Made by a program: the position numbers and the translations under genes. From AP-15 sp963747735 (lineage in GTDB: Bacteria; Pseudomonadota; Alphaproteobacteria; ATCC43930; CGMCC-115725), in the NCBI GenBank assembly GCA_963747735.1, contig CAVVGE010000004.1, positions 372,001-436,000 of the forward strand: a stretch of 64,000 nucleotides of DNA. The letters run 5' to 3'. The notes below the pieces were generated by a model. The model saw nothing but the letters and a program-made list of their open reading frames with translations. It was not told where the DNA came from and made no database searches. Positions 40,488 through 48,537 of this stretch are shown here, piece by piece (position 1 is the first letter of the stretch; each line of letters opens with the position of its first letter).

Positions 40488-41765
40488 ACCGTCTGCTGAT
40501 CCGCCGCGCCCGGCTCATCGACCCCGCAAGCGGGCTCGACGGGACCGGCGATTTGCTGATCGAGGACGATCGCATCGCCGCGGTCGGCGGGATGCTCGAC
40601 GCGCCGGATGCCGAATGTGTCGCCGCCGACGGGCTGTGCCTGATGCCGGGGCTCGTCGATATGCGCGTGCAATTGCGCGAGCCCGGCGCCGAGCACATGG
40701 AATCGATCGAGAGCGGCGGGCGGGCGGCAGCTGCGGGCGGCGTCACGACGATGGTGGCGCTCCCCAACACCGAGCCGCCGGTCGACGATGTCTCCGTCGT
40801 CGAGTTCCTCGCCCGCCGGGCGCGCGAGGCCAGGCTCGCCAAAATCCACACCTATGCTGCGGCGACGAAGGGGCTCGCCGGGCGCCATTTGACCGAAATG
40901 GGCCTCTTGGCGGCGAACGGCGCGCTCGGCTTCACCGACGGGGTCAAGGCGGTCGCCGATGCGCTGGTCATGCGCCGGGTGCTCTCCTATGCCCGCAGCT
41001 TCGACCTCCTGGTGCTGCAGCATCCCGAGGAGCCGAGCCTCGGGGGCGCAGGCGAGGTCAACGAAGGCGAGACCGCGACCCGGCTCGGGCTCGCCGCGAT
41101 CCCGGCCGCGGCCGAGGTCATCATGATCGAGCGCGACCTGCGCCTCGTCGAGCTGACCGGCGCGCGCTATCACGCCGCGCATCTTTCGACCGCGGCCGCG
41201 GTCGAGGCGATCCGCCGGGCGAAGGCGCAAGGCCTGCCGGTGACCTGCGACACCGCGCCGCCCTATTTCGCGCTCAATGAAACCGCGATCGGCGACTACC
41301 GCACCTTTGCCAAATTGTCACCGCCCTTGCGCAGCGAATGGGACCGCCGCGCGGTTGTCGAGGGGATCGCGCGACGGCACGATCGACGCGATCGCCAGCG
41401 ACCACGCGCCCTGGGACCAGGATTCGAAACGGCTGCCGTTCAGCTCCGCCGCGTACGGGATCGTCGGGCTCGAAACCCTGCTGCCATTGTCGCTCGAGCT
41501 CTACCACAACCGTCATCTGAGCCTGCTCGACCTGGCCGCCCGGCTGACCTGGAACCCGGCGCGGATCCTGCGCCTGCCGGTCGGGCGCTTGGCGAAAGGG
41601 GCGCCGGCCGATCTCGTCTTGCTCGACCCCGACCGGGCTTGGCAAATCTGCACCGACGCGTTTCGCTCAAAATCGAAAAACGCGCCATTCGACGGCCGCC
41701 CGGTCAAGGGCTGCGTGCTGCGCACGATTGTCGACGGGCGCACGATCTTTCAGCGCGAGGATTAG
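40484..41765 (+). pseudogene. pyrC: Dihydroorotase-like protein PyrC, interrupted by a +1 frameshift
   Basis: The first frame encodes LLIRRARLIDPASGLDGTGD, LVDMRVQLREPGAEHMESIE, AAAAGGVTTMVALPNTEPPV and ARYHAAHLSTAAAVEAIRRA as far as AVVEGIA. The family sequence then continues one frame over as DGTIDAIASDHAPWDQDSKR, LTWNPARILRLPVGRL and GAPADLVLLDPD, to a stop at 41765. One extra base in the GCGCGC run at about 41369-41374 explains the break; corrected length is 426, normal for the family. The HxH metal motif is MRVQL (no His), as in non-catalytic dihydroorotase homologues that pair with PyrB. The start is GTG overlapping vapC. Confidence 0.88.
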
Positions 41766-41800
41766 ATCATGCGGATCAGCCTCCCGCTCGCCCCCGGATT

Positions 41801-41910
41801 CCCCCTCGCCCCCCATCGGGGGGAGAGGATCGGGGTGAGGGGGGAGCCGGCCGCAAGCTCCGAGAAAGCCCCCCTCACCCTTCCCTCTCCCCCCAGGTGG
41901 GGGCGAGGGG
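41801..41910. repeat. Large imperfect inverted repeat between pyrC and plsY
   Basis: Two arms of roughly 42 bases (41801-41844 and 41869-41910) are reverse complements apart from a few mismatches, separated by about 24 bases. They are made of C-runs and G-runs around the short motifs CCCCTCACCC and GGGGAGAGG. This is a REP/BIME-like element of a kind common in GC-rich proteobacteria; as RNA it would fold into a long hairpin between the two genes. Confidence 0.8.
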
Positions 41911-41929
41911 TTCAGAGCGGCAAATCGCG

Positions 41930-42511
41930 ATGATCGTGCTCGCCGCGGTCATCGGCTATCTGCTCGGGTCGATCCCGTTTGGGCTGGTGCTGAGCCGGCT
42001 CGCCGGTTATGGCGATATCCGCCGGGTCGGCTCGGGCAATATTGGTGCCACCAATGTGCTGCGCGCCGGCGGCAAGGGGCTTGCCGCGCTGACCTTGGCG
42101 CTCGACCTGGCAAAGGGTGCCGCGGCGGTCGTGATCGGCCGCCGCTGGGGGGCGGACGCGGCGCTGGCGGCAGCACTATGCGCGGTAATCGGCCATATGT
42201 TTCCGGTCTGGCTCGGTTTTCGCGGCGGCAAGGGGGTGGCGACAGCGTTTGGCGCGCTGATTGTCGTCGCCTGGCCGGTGGCGCTGGCGGCGGCGCTGGT
42301 TTGGCTGGTGGTGGCGCTGGCGTCGCATTATGCCTCGCTCGCGGCACTCATCGCCGCGATTGCCGCGACGGTCTTTGCCGTGCTGACCGCCGATCGCGCG
42401 GTGGCGCTGGCGGTCGCCGTCATCGCCTTGCTTGTCATCCTGCGCCACCATGCCAATATCCGCCGCCTGATCGCCGGCAGCGAAAGCCGGATCTCGTTGA
42501 AGAAGAGCTGA
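41930..42511 (+). CDS. plsY: Glycerol-3-phosphate acyltransferase PlsY
   Basis: PlsY is the inner-membrane enzyme that acylates glycerol 3-phosphate from acyl-phosphate, starting phospholipid synthesis. The 193-residue protein has GYLLGSIPFGLVLSRL, the motif RRVGSGNIGATNVLRAGGKG, the FRGGKGVATAFGALI motif and five hydrophobic helices, ending in a basic tail. The frame is continuous with the first part of the upstream pyrC-like frame by chance; ATG 41930 is the homologous start. It lacks a strong ribosome-binding site and follows the inverted repeat. Confidence 0.95.
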   Translation: MIVLAAVIGYLLGSIPFGLVLSRLAGYGDIRRVGSGNIGATNVLRAGGKGLAALTLALDLAKGAAAVVIGRRWGADAALAAALCAVIGHMFPVWLGFRGGKGVATAFGALIVVAWPVALAAALVWLVVALASHYASLAALIAAIAATVFAVLTADRAVALAVAVIALLVILRHHANIRRLIAGSESRISLKKS

Positions 42512-42608
42512 CATCGCCCTCTCCGCCCGCGAGCTCGACCCCGAACAGCGCCTCGACTGGCTGCGGCTCTGCCGTACCGAGACCATCGGTCCGATCAGCT
42601 TTTACGCG

Positions 42609-43655
42609 ATGCTGCGCCGGTTCGGCTCGGCGCGGGCGGCGCTCGAGGTGCTGCCACGCCTGGCCCGCCGCGGCGAGCACAGCAAAGCCGTCACCGCGAT
42701 GACCAGGGCAGCCGCCGAGGCTGAGCTGACCGCACTACACCGGGCCGGCGCGTGTCTTTTGTGCTGGGGCGAGCCGTCCTATCCGAGCGCGCTCGCCGCC
42801 GTCGAGGATGCGCCGCCGGTCTTGACCGTGCTCGGCGAGACGGCACTCTTGGGGCACCCGATAATGGCTGTGGTCGGCGCGCGCAACGCGTCGGCGAACG
42901 GCCGGCGTTTCGCCCGCGAATTGGCCGCGGGGCTGGGCGAGGGCGGTTTGGTCGTAGCGTCGGGGCTGGCGCGCGGCATCGACGCCGCGGCTCATTTGGG
43001 CGCGATCGAAACCGGCACGGTCGCGGTCGTCGCCGGCGGCGCCGATATCGTCTATCCCGAGGAGAACCGCGGGCTGTATGACATTATCTGCCGGCAAGGC
43101 GTGGTCGTCGCCGAATTGCCGCTCGGCAGCGAGCCGCAGGCGCGCCATTTCCCGCGGCGCAACCGCATCATTTCAGGCATGGCGCTGGGGGTGGTCGTGG
43201 TCGAGGCGGCGGCGCGCTCGGGCTCGCTGATCACGGCGCGCTATGCGCTGGAGCAGGGGCGCGAGGTGTTTGCGGTGCCGGGCTCGCCGCTCGATCCGCG
43301 CTGCCGCGGGGCGAACGACCTGATCCGGAACGGCGCGGTCTTGACCGAAAGCGCGGCCGACGTGCTCTCGCAGCTCGGCCCGCTATTGCAGGGCAAGCCG
43401 CCGCCGCCCCGGCCGACAGCGCCGGTCGCGAGCACCGCCGTGATTGGCTGGCCGCCGACGGGCGCCGCCGAGCCGGCGGCCGGCGAGGCCGGCCTCGAGC
43501 TGGTCCTCGAACGGCTCGGCCCGACCCCGGTCGCGGTTGACGAGCTGGTGCGCCAATGCCACTTGTCGGCGGCGGCCGTCGCCACGCTCCTCCTCGAGCT
43601 CGAGCTTTCCGGCCGGGTCGAGCGGCACCCCGGCAATCTCGTTTCCACGCGGTGA
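42609..43655 (+). CDS. dprA: DNA-processing protein DprA (Smf); true start probably further upstream
   Basis: DprA loads RecA on incoming single-stranded DNA. From ATG 42609 the protein is 348 residues with the Rossmann-like core MAVVGARNASANGRRFAREL, VVASGLARGIDAAAHLGAI, VAVVAGGADIVYPEENRGLY, HFPRRNRIISGMALGVVVVE, and ARSGSLITARYALEQGREVF. A C-terminal winged-helix (DprA/Smf WH) ends it. The same frame upstream, from 42501, reads ELDPEQRLDWLRLCRTETIG and PISFYAMLRRFGSA, which matches the normal DprA N-terminus, but contains no ATG, GTG or TTG. The start may be non-standard, mutated or hidden by a sequence error. Confidence 0.9.
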   Translation: MLRRFGSARAALEVLPRLARRGEHSKAVTAMTRAAAEAELTALHRAGACLLCWGEPSYPSALAAVEDAPPVLTVLGETALLGHPIMAVVGARNASANGRRFARELAAGLGEGGLVVASGLARGIDAAAHLGAIETGTVAVVAGGADIVYPEENRGLYDIICRQGVVVAELPLGSEPQARHFPRRNRIISGMALGVVVVEAAARSGSLITARYALEQGREVFAVPGSPLDPRCRGANDLIRNGAVLTESAADVLSQLGPLLQGKPPPPRPTAPVASTAVIGWPPTGAAEPAAGEAGLELVLERLGPTPVAVDELVRQCHLSAAAVATLLLELELSGRVERHPGNLVSTR

Positions 43656-43695
43656 ACCCCTCCGCCTGCCAGTCGCAACCCAATCGAACAGGCTC

Positions 43696-46470
43696 ATGAA
43701 AGTCGTCGTCGTCGAATTGCCGGCAAAGGCGAAAACAATCAACAAATATCTCGGCGACGATTACAAAGTCATCGCCAGCTATGGCCATATCCGCGATTTG
43801 CCGGCAAAGGACGGATCGGTCCGCCCCGACGACGATTTTGCGATGTTGTGGGAGGTCGACGGCAAAGCGGAAAAGCACATGAAGGCGATCGCCGAGGCGG
43901 TGCGCGGCGCCGAGCGCCTGTTTCTCGCCACCGACCCCGACCGCGAGGGCGAGGCGATCTCGTGGCATGTCCGCGAGGTGCTGAACGCCCGCCGCGTGCT
44001 AAAGGGCCTCGACGTCAAGCGCGTCGTTTTCAACGAGGTGACCAAGGACGCGGTGGTTGCGGCGTTTGGCCGGCCGCGCGAGATCGACCTCGAGCTGGTC
44101 GACGCCTATCTGGCGCGGCGCGCGCTCGATTACCTGGTCGGCTTCACCTTGTCGCCGGTGCTGTGGCGCAAATTGCCGGGAAGCCGCTCGGCGGGCCGCG
44201 TTCAGTCGGTGGCCTTGCGGCTCGTGTGCGAGCGCGAAGCCGAGGTCGAGAGCTTCAAGCCGCGCGAATACTGGACGGTCGAGGTCACCTTCACCACTGC
44301 TGCCGGGCAGGGCTTTACCGCGCGGCTGACCCATCTCGACGGCAAGCGGCTCGACCGCTTCGATCTCGACAGCGAGGCGAAGGCGCGCGCGGCGGCCGAT
44401 GCGATCTTGCGCGCCGCGGGCTTTAGCGTCGCCTCGGTCGAACGCCGCGAGGTCCGCCGCAACCCGTTCCCGCCGTTCACCACCTCGACCCTGCAGCAGG
44501 AAGCCTCGCGCAAGCTCGGCCTCGGCGCCAGCCGCACGATGCGGATCGCCCAGCGGCTCTATGAGGGGATCGATCTCGGCGGCGAGACCGTGGGCCTCAT
44601 CACCTATATGCGCACCGACGGGGTGTCGATTTCGGGCGAGGCGATCACCGCGGCGCGGCGGCTGATCGGCAGCGAGTTCGGCGCGCGCTATGTGCCGCAG
44701 GCGCCGCGGCAGTACCGCAGCCCGGCCAAAAACGCGCAGGAGGCGCACGAGGCGATCCGGCCGACCGATCTCGGGCGCAAGCCGGCGGCGGTCGCGGCAC
44801 ATCTCGACCGCGACCAGGCGCGGCTCTACGAGCTCGTTTGGAAGCGCACGGTGGCGAGCCAGATGGCCTCGGCGCTGTTGGAGCAGGTCGCTGTCGATAT
44901 CACCGACCCGAGCGGAGGGCTGCGGCTGCGCGCAAACGGCTCGGTCGTTGTCTTCGACGGGTTTCTCGCGCTTTATCAGGAAGACCGCGACGACGAGCCA
45001 TCCGCGCAGGGCGCCCCAACGGGCGCCGGCGACGAGGAAGGCGAAGGCGGCCGGCTGCCGGCGATGCGCGAGCGCGAACGGCTCGACCGCGGCGCGGTCG
45101 TGCCGAGCCAGCATTTCACCCAGCCGCCGCCGCGCTACACCGAGGCGAGCCTCGTCAAAAAGCTCGAAGAGCTGGGGATCGGCCGGCCCTCGACCTATGC
45201 CTCGATCTTGCAGGTATTGCAGGACCGCTCTTACGTGCGGCTGGAAAAGCGGCGCTTTGTGCCGGAAGACCGCGGCCGCCTCGTCACCGCATTTCTGACC
45301 AGCTTTTTCGAGCGCTATATCGAATACAATTTTACCGCCGACCTCGAAAACCAGCTCGACGACGTGTCGGGCGGCCGCACCGATTGGAAGGAGGTGCTGC
45401 GCAATTTCTGGCGGGATTTTTCGACCGCGATCGACGGCACCAAGGATTTGACGATCAGCCAGGTGTTGACCGCGCTCGACGCCGATCTCGGCCGTCATTT
45501 CTTTCCCGAAACCGGCTCGGGCAGCGACCCGCGGCTGTGCCCGGTTTGCAGCGCCGGCCGGCTCAGCCTCAAGCTCGGCAAGTTCGGCGCCTTTATCGGC
45601 TGCTCGAACTACCCGAGCTGCCGCTATACGAGGCCGCTGGCGATCGAGGGCGAGAAGGAGGACGCGACCGCCGACACCCCGCTCGGCACCGACCCGGCGA
45701 GCGGGCTCGCGGTCACGCTGCGCAAGGGGCCGTTCGGTCATTATGTGCAGCTCGGCGCGGCCGGCGGCGACGCCAAGCCAAAGCGGGTGGCGGTGCCGCG
45801 CGGGCTGGCGCCGGCCGATATCGATCTCGACACGGCCCTGAGGCTGCTCGCCCTGCCGCGCGAGCTCGGCACGCACCCCGAGACCGGCGCGCCGATTGTC
45901 GCCGGCATCGGCCGGTTCGGCCCGTATATCAAGCATGGCGCGAGCTACAAATCGCTCGGCGCCGAGGATGATGTGCTGACCATCGGGTTGAACCGCGCCG
46001 TTGTCGTGCTGGCCGAGCCGTCGGCCGAGCGGCGGGGCGCGCCGACACCGTTGCGCGAGCTCGGCGCTCACCCGGAGGGTGGGGTTGTCGCATTGTTCAA
46101 GGGGCGTTACGGCCCCTATGTCAGCCATGACGGCGTCTTCGCCTCGCTGCCGCGCAATGCCGACCCGGAGACGTTCACCCTGGCGGAAGCGCTGCCGCTG
46201 CTCGCCGCGCAACGCGCAAAGGGCAAAGGCCGGCGGCGCAAGACCGCGACGGCCCGCCCCAAGGCCGCGGCGCGGCGAAGCGCTGCCCCGGCAGCGGCGG
46301 CGACAACAAAACGGGCGGCGGCCCGCCCGAAGACCGCGGCACGGCGAAGCGCTGCTCCGGCAGCATCGGCGACAACAAAACGGGCGGCGGCGAAGAAGAA
46401 GACTGGATCGCCAAAGAAGGCTGCTTCCGCGCGCCCGGCCAAGAAGCCGCGGGCTCGACCCGGCGCATGA
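43696..46470 (+). CDS. topA: DNA topoisomerase I
   Basis: TopA relaxes negative supercoils. The 924-residue protein has the TOPRIM domain (MKVVVVELPAKAKTINKYLG, ATDPDREGEAISWHV), the catalytic tyrosine Tyr304 in GLITYMRTDGVSISG, EAHEAIRPTD, and LEELGIGRPSTYASILQVL. A C-terminal zinc finger has four Cys (LCPVCSAGRLSLKLG, then IGCSNYPSCRYTR), followed by several short repeats of the type GKFGPYV. A Lys/Ala tail holds a 23-residue tandem repeat. The motif usually reading VVESPAKAK is VVELPAKAK here. The stop overlaps rnr (ATGA). Confidence 0.97.
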   Translation: MKVVVVELPAKAKTINKYLGDDYKVIASYGHIRDLPAKDGSVRPDDDFAMLWEVDGKAEKHMKAIAEAVRGAERLFLATDPDREGEAISWHVREVLNARRVLKGLDVKRVVFNEVTKDAVVAAFGRPREIDLELVDAYLARRALDYLVGFTLSPVLWRKLPGSRSAGRVQSVALRLVCEREAEVESFKPREYWTVEVTFTTAAGQGFTARLTHLDGKRLDRFDLDSEAKARAAADAILRAAGFSVASVERREVRRNPFPPFTTSTLQQEASRKLGLGASRTMRIAQRLYEGIDLGGETVGLITYMRTDGVSISGEAITAARRLIGSEFGARYVPQAPRQYRSPAKNAQEAHEAIRPTDLGRKPAAVAAHLDRDQARLYELVWKRTVASQMASALLEQVAVDITDPSGGLRLRANGSVVVFDGFLALYQEDRDDEPSAQGAPTGAGDEEGEGGRLPAMRERERLDRGAVVPSQHFTQPPPRYTEASLVKKLEELGIGRPSTYASILQVLQDRSYVRLEKRRFVPEDRGRLVTAFLTSFFERYIEYNFTADLENQLDDVSGGRTDWKEVLRNFWRDFSTAIDGTKDLTISQVLTALDADLGRHFFPETGSGSDPRLCPVCSAGRLSLKLGKFGAFIGCSNYPSCRYTRPLAIEGEKEDATADTPLGTDPASGLAVTLRKGPFGHYVQLGAAGGDAKPKRVAVPRGLAPADIDLDTALRLLALPRELGTHPETGAPIVAGIGRFGPYIKHGASYKSLGAEDDVLTIGLNRAVVVLAEPSAERRGAPTPLRELGAHPEGGVVALFKGRYGPYVSHDGVFASLPRNADPETFTLAEALPLLAAQRAKGKGRRRKTATARPKAAARRSAAPAAAATTKRAAARPKTAARRSAAPAASATTKRAAAKKKTGSPKKAASARPAKKPRARPGA
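46252..46389. repeat. 69-bp tandem duplication in the topA tail
   Basis: Two 69-base units (46252-46320 and 46321-46389) differ at a handful of positions and encode the 23-residue repeat ARPKxAARRSAAPAA followed by xATTKRAA. They lie in the basic C-terminal tail of TopA, a DNA-binding type extension. Confidence 0.9.
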
Positions 46471-48479
46471 TCGGCCCGGTCCGCCGCGGGCGGGACCGCA
46501 CCCGGCGGCCGGACCCGGGATCGCCCGAGCTCACGGTCATCGAGCGCTGCGGCAGCGACGAGGACGGCGTCCCATTGGCCCGGCCGTTGGCATGGCCGCT
46601 GCCCGGCCCGCCACCAGTGGTGCGCATTGTCGATAGCGGGCGCGAGGAGGCATTGCCGGTCGGCGGGCGATATGCGGCGCGGCTGACCACGCTCGAAAGC
46701 GGCGAGATCGAAGCGCGGGTCATTCGCCGCATCGACCCGGCGAGCGAGCGGGTCGCCGGCGTGTTCCACCGCATCTCAGGCGGCGGCGGGCGGGTGGTTC
46801 CGGCCGACCGGCGCTCGGAAGCCGAATATCGGGTGGCCGACAGCGACAGCGGCGCGGCCGAGGACGGCGAGCTGGTGGTCGCCGAAGCGCTGGCTTCCGC
46901 CCGTCTCGGGCCGCCGCGCGCGCGCGTTGTCGAGCGGCTCGGCCCGGTCTCGGGGCCGGGGGCGATCAGCCGCCTCGCGATCGCGAGCTTTGATATTCCG
47001 ACCATGTTTCCCGGCACCGCACTCGCCGAGGCCGCGGCGGCAGCACCGCCCGATCGCGCCGGGCGCGACGATCTGCGCGCCGTGCCGCTGGTCACGATCG
47101 ATGGCGCGGATGCGCGCGATTTCGACGACGCGGTCTGGGCCGAGCCCGATCCCGACCCGGCAAACCGCGGCGGCTGGCACATCATCGTCGCGATCGCCGA
47201 TGTCGCCTGGTATGTGCGGCCGGGGAGCGAGCTCGACCGCGAAGCCGAGCGCCGCGGCAACTCGGTCTACTTCCCGGATCGCGTCGTGCCGATGCTGCCC
47301 GAGGCCCTGTCGAACGGGCTCTGCTCGCTGCAGCCGGGGGTCGATCGCGCTTGCCTCGCGGCGGATTTATGGATCGACGCCGACGGGCGTAAACGCCGCC
47401 ACCGGTTCGCTCGCGCGCTGATGCGCTCGGCGGCGCGGCTCACTTATGAGGAGGCGCAAGCGGCGCATGACGAGCGGCGCGAGCTGGCGGCGCTCTACGA
47501 GGCGTACCGGGCGCTGGCTCGGGCACGGGCGGAGCGGGGGACGATCGAGCTCGACATCCGCGAGGACCGGGTCGTGCTCGATACGAGCGGCCGGCCGGCT
47601 GCGGTCGTGCCGGTCGAGCGGCTCGACAGCCACCGGCTGATCGAAGAATTGATGATCCTTGCCAATGTCGCGGCGGCCGAGGAGCTCGAAGCCCGGCGGC
47701 AGCCCTGCATGTACCGCATCCACGATGCGCCCGACCCGAAACGGCTCCAGGCATTGCACGATTTCCTCGCGGCGCTCGGGCTTCCCGGTCTCGCTTTGGC
47801 GAGAGGCCAGGCGCCGAAACCGGCGATGTTCAACGGGCTGCTGCGCCGCGCCGCGGCGACGCCGGCGGCGGCGCTGGTCAACGATCTGGTGCTGCGCTGC
47901 CAGGCGCAGGCCGCCTACAACCCGGCCAATATCGGGCATTTCGGCCTGGCGCTGCGGCGCTACGCCCATTTCACCTCGCCGATCCGGCGCTATGCCGATT
48001 TGCTGGTGCACCGGGCGCTGATCGACGATTTCGGCGAGCGGCAAGACCTGGCGACGGTGGGCGAGCATCTGTCGGCGACCGAGCGCACCGCCGCGGCGGC
48101 CGAACGCGCGGCGCTCGACCGCTGCCGCGCGCTGTTGACGGCACCCTTGGTGGGCAGCGTCTTTACGGCGCGGATCAGCGGCGTCGCCGGTTTCGGGCTG
48201 TTTGTGACGTTGAACGACAACGGCGCGACCGGCCTCGCGCCGCTGTCCAACCTGCCCGGCGATTTCTACCGGCGCGACGAGAGGGCGCAGCGGCTGGTCG
48301 GCAAGCACTCGGGCCGGGTCTTTCGATTGGGCGACGAATTGCCGGTGCGCCTGGTCGATGCCGACCCGGTCGGCGCGCGGCTGGTGTTCCGGGTCGAGGA
48401 TCAAGCAGGCGGCGTCGCTGCCGCGCGCCGGATGCCGCTCGGCGGGCCGCGGCGGCGCGGGCGAGGCCGGCATGGTTGA
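46467..48479 (+). CDS. rnr: Ribonuclease R-like RNB-family exoribonuclease
   Basis: RNase R degrades structured RNA 3' to 5'. The 670-residue protein carries the RNB catalytic domain: LVTIDGADARDFDDAVWAEP with the metal-binding Asp residues, VAWYVRPGSELDREAERRGN, VYFPDRVVPMLPEALSNGLC, and YAHFTSPIRRYADLLVHRAL. A C-terminal S1 domain (VFTARISGVAGFGLFVTL) and a basic tail follow. It lacks the N-terminal winged-helix region of about 80 residues usual in alphaproteobacterial RNase R. It overlaps topA by four bases. Confidence 0.93.
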   Translation: MIGPVRRGRDRTRRPDPGSPELTVIERCGSDEDGVPLARPLAWPLPGPPPVVRIVDSGREEALPVGGRYAARLTTLESGEIEARVIRRIDPASERVAGVFHRISGGGGRVVPADRRSEAEYRVADSDSGAAEDGELVVAEALASARLGPPRARVVERLGPVSGPGAISRLAIASFDIPTMFPGTALAEAAAAAPPDRAGRDDLRAVPLVTIDGADARDFDDAVWAEPDPDPANRGGWHIIVAIADVAWYVRPGSELDREAERRGNSVYFPDRVVPMLPEALSNGLCSLQPGVDRACLAADLWIDADGRKRRHRFARALMRSAARLTYEEAQAAHDERRELAALYEAYRALARARAERGTIELDIREDRVVLDTSGRPAAVVPVERLDSHRLIEELMILANVAAAEELEARRQPCMYRIHDAPDPKRLQALHDFLAALGLPGLALARGQAPKPAMFNGLLRRAAATPAAALVNDLVLRCQAQAAYNPANIGHFGLALRRYAHFTSPIRRYADLLVHRALIDDFGERQDLATVGEHLSATERTAAAAERAALDRCRALLTAPLVGSVFTARISGVAGFGLFVTLNDNGATGLAPLSNLPGDFYRRDERAQRLVGKHSGRVFRLGDELPVRLVDADPVGARLVFRVEDQAGGVAAARRMPLGGPRRRGRGRHG

Positions 48480-48537
48480 TCGCCGGCGGCAGGCGATTTA
48501 CGGTGCGGTCCGCCGCGGGGATTTGGGGGCCTCCTCG

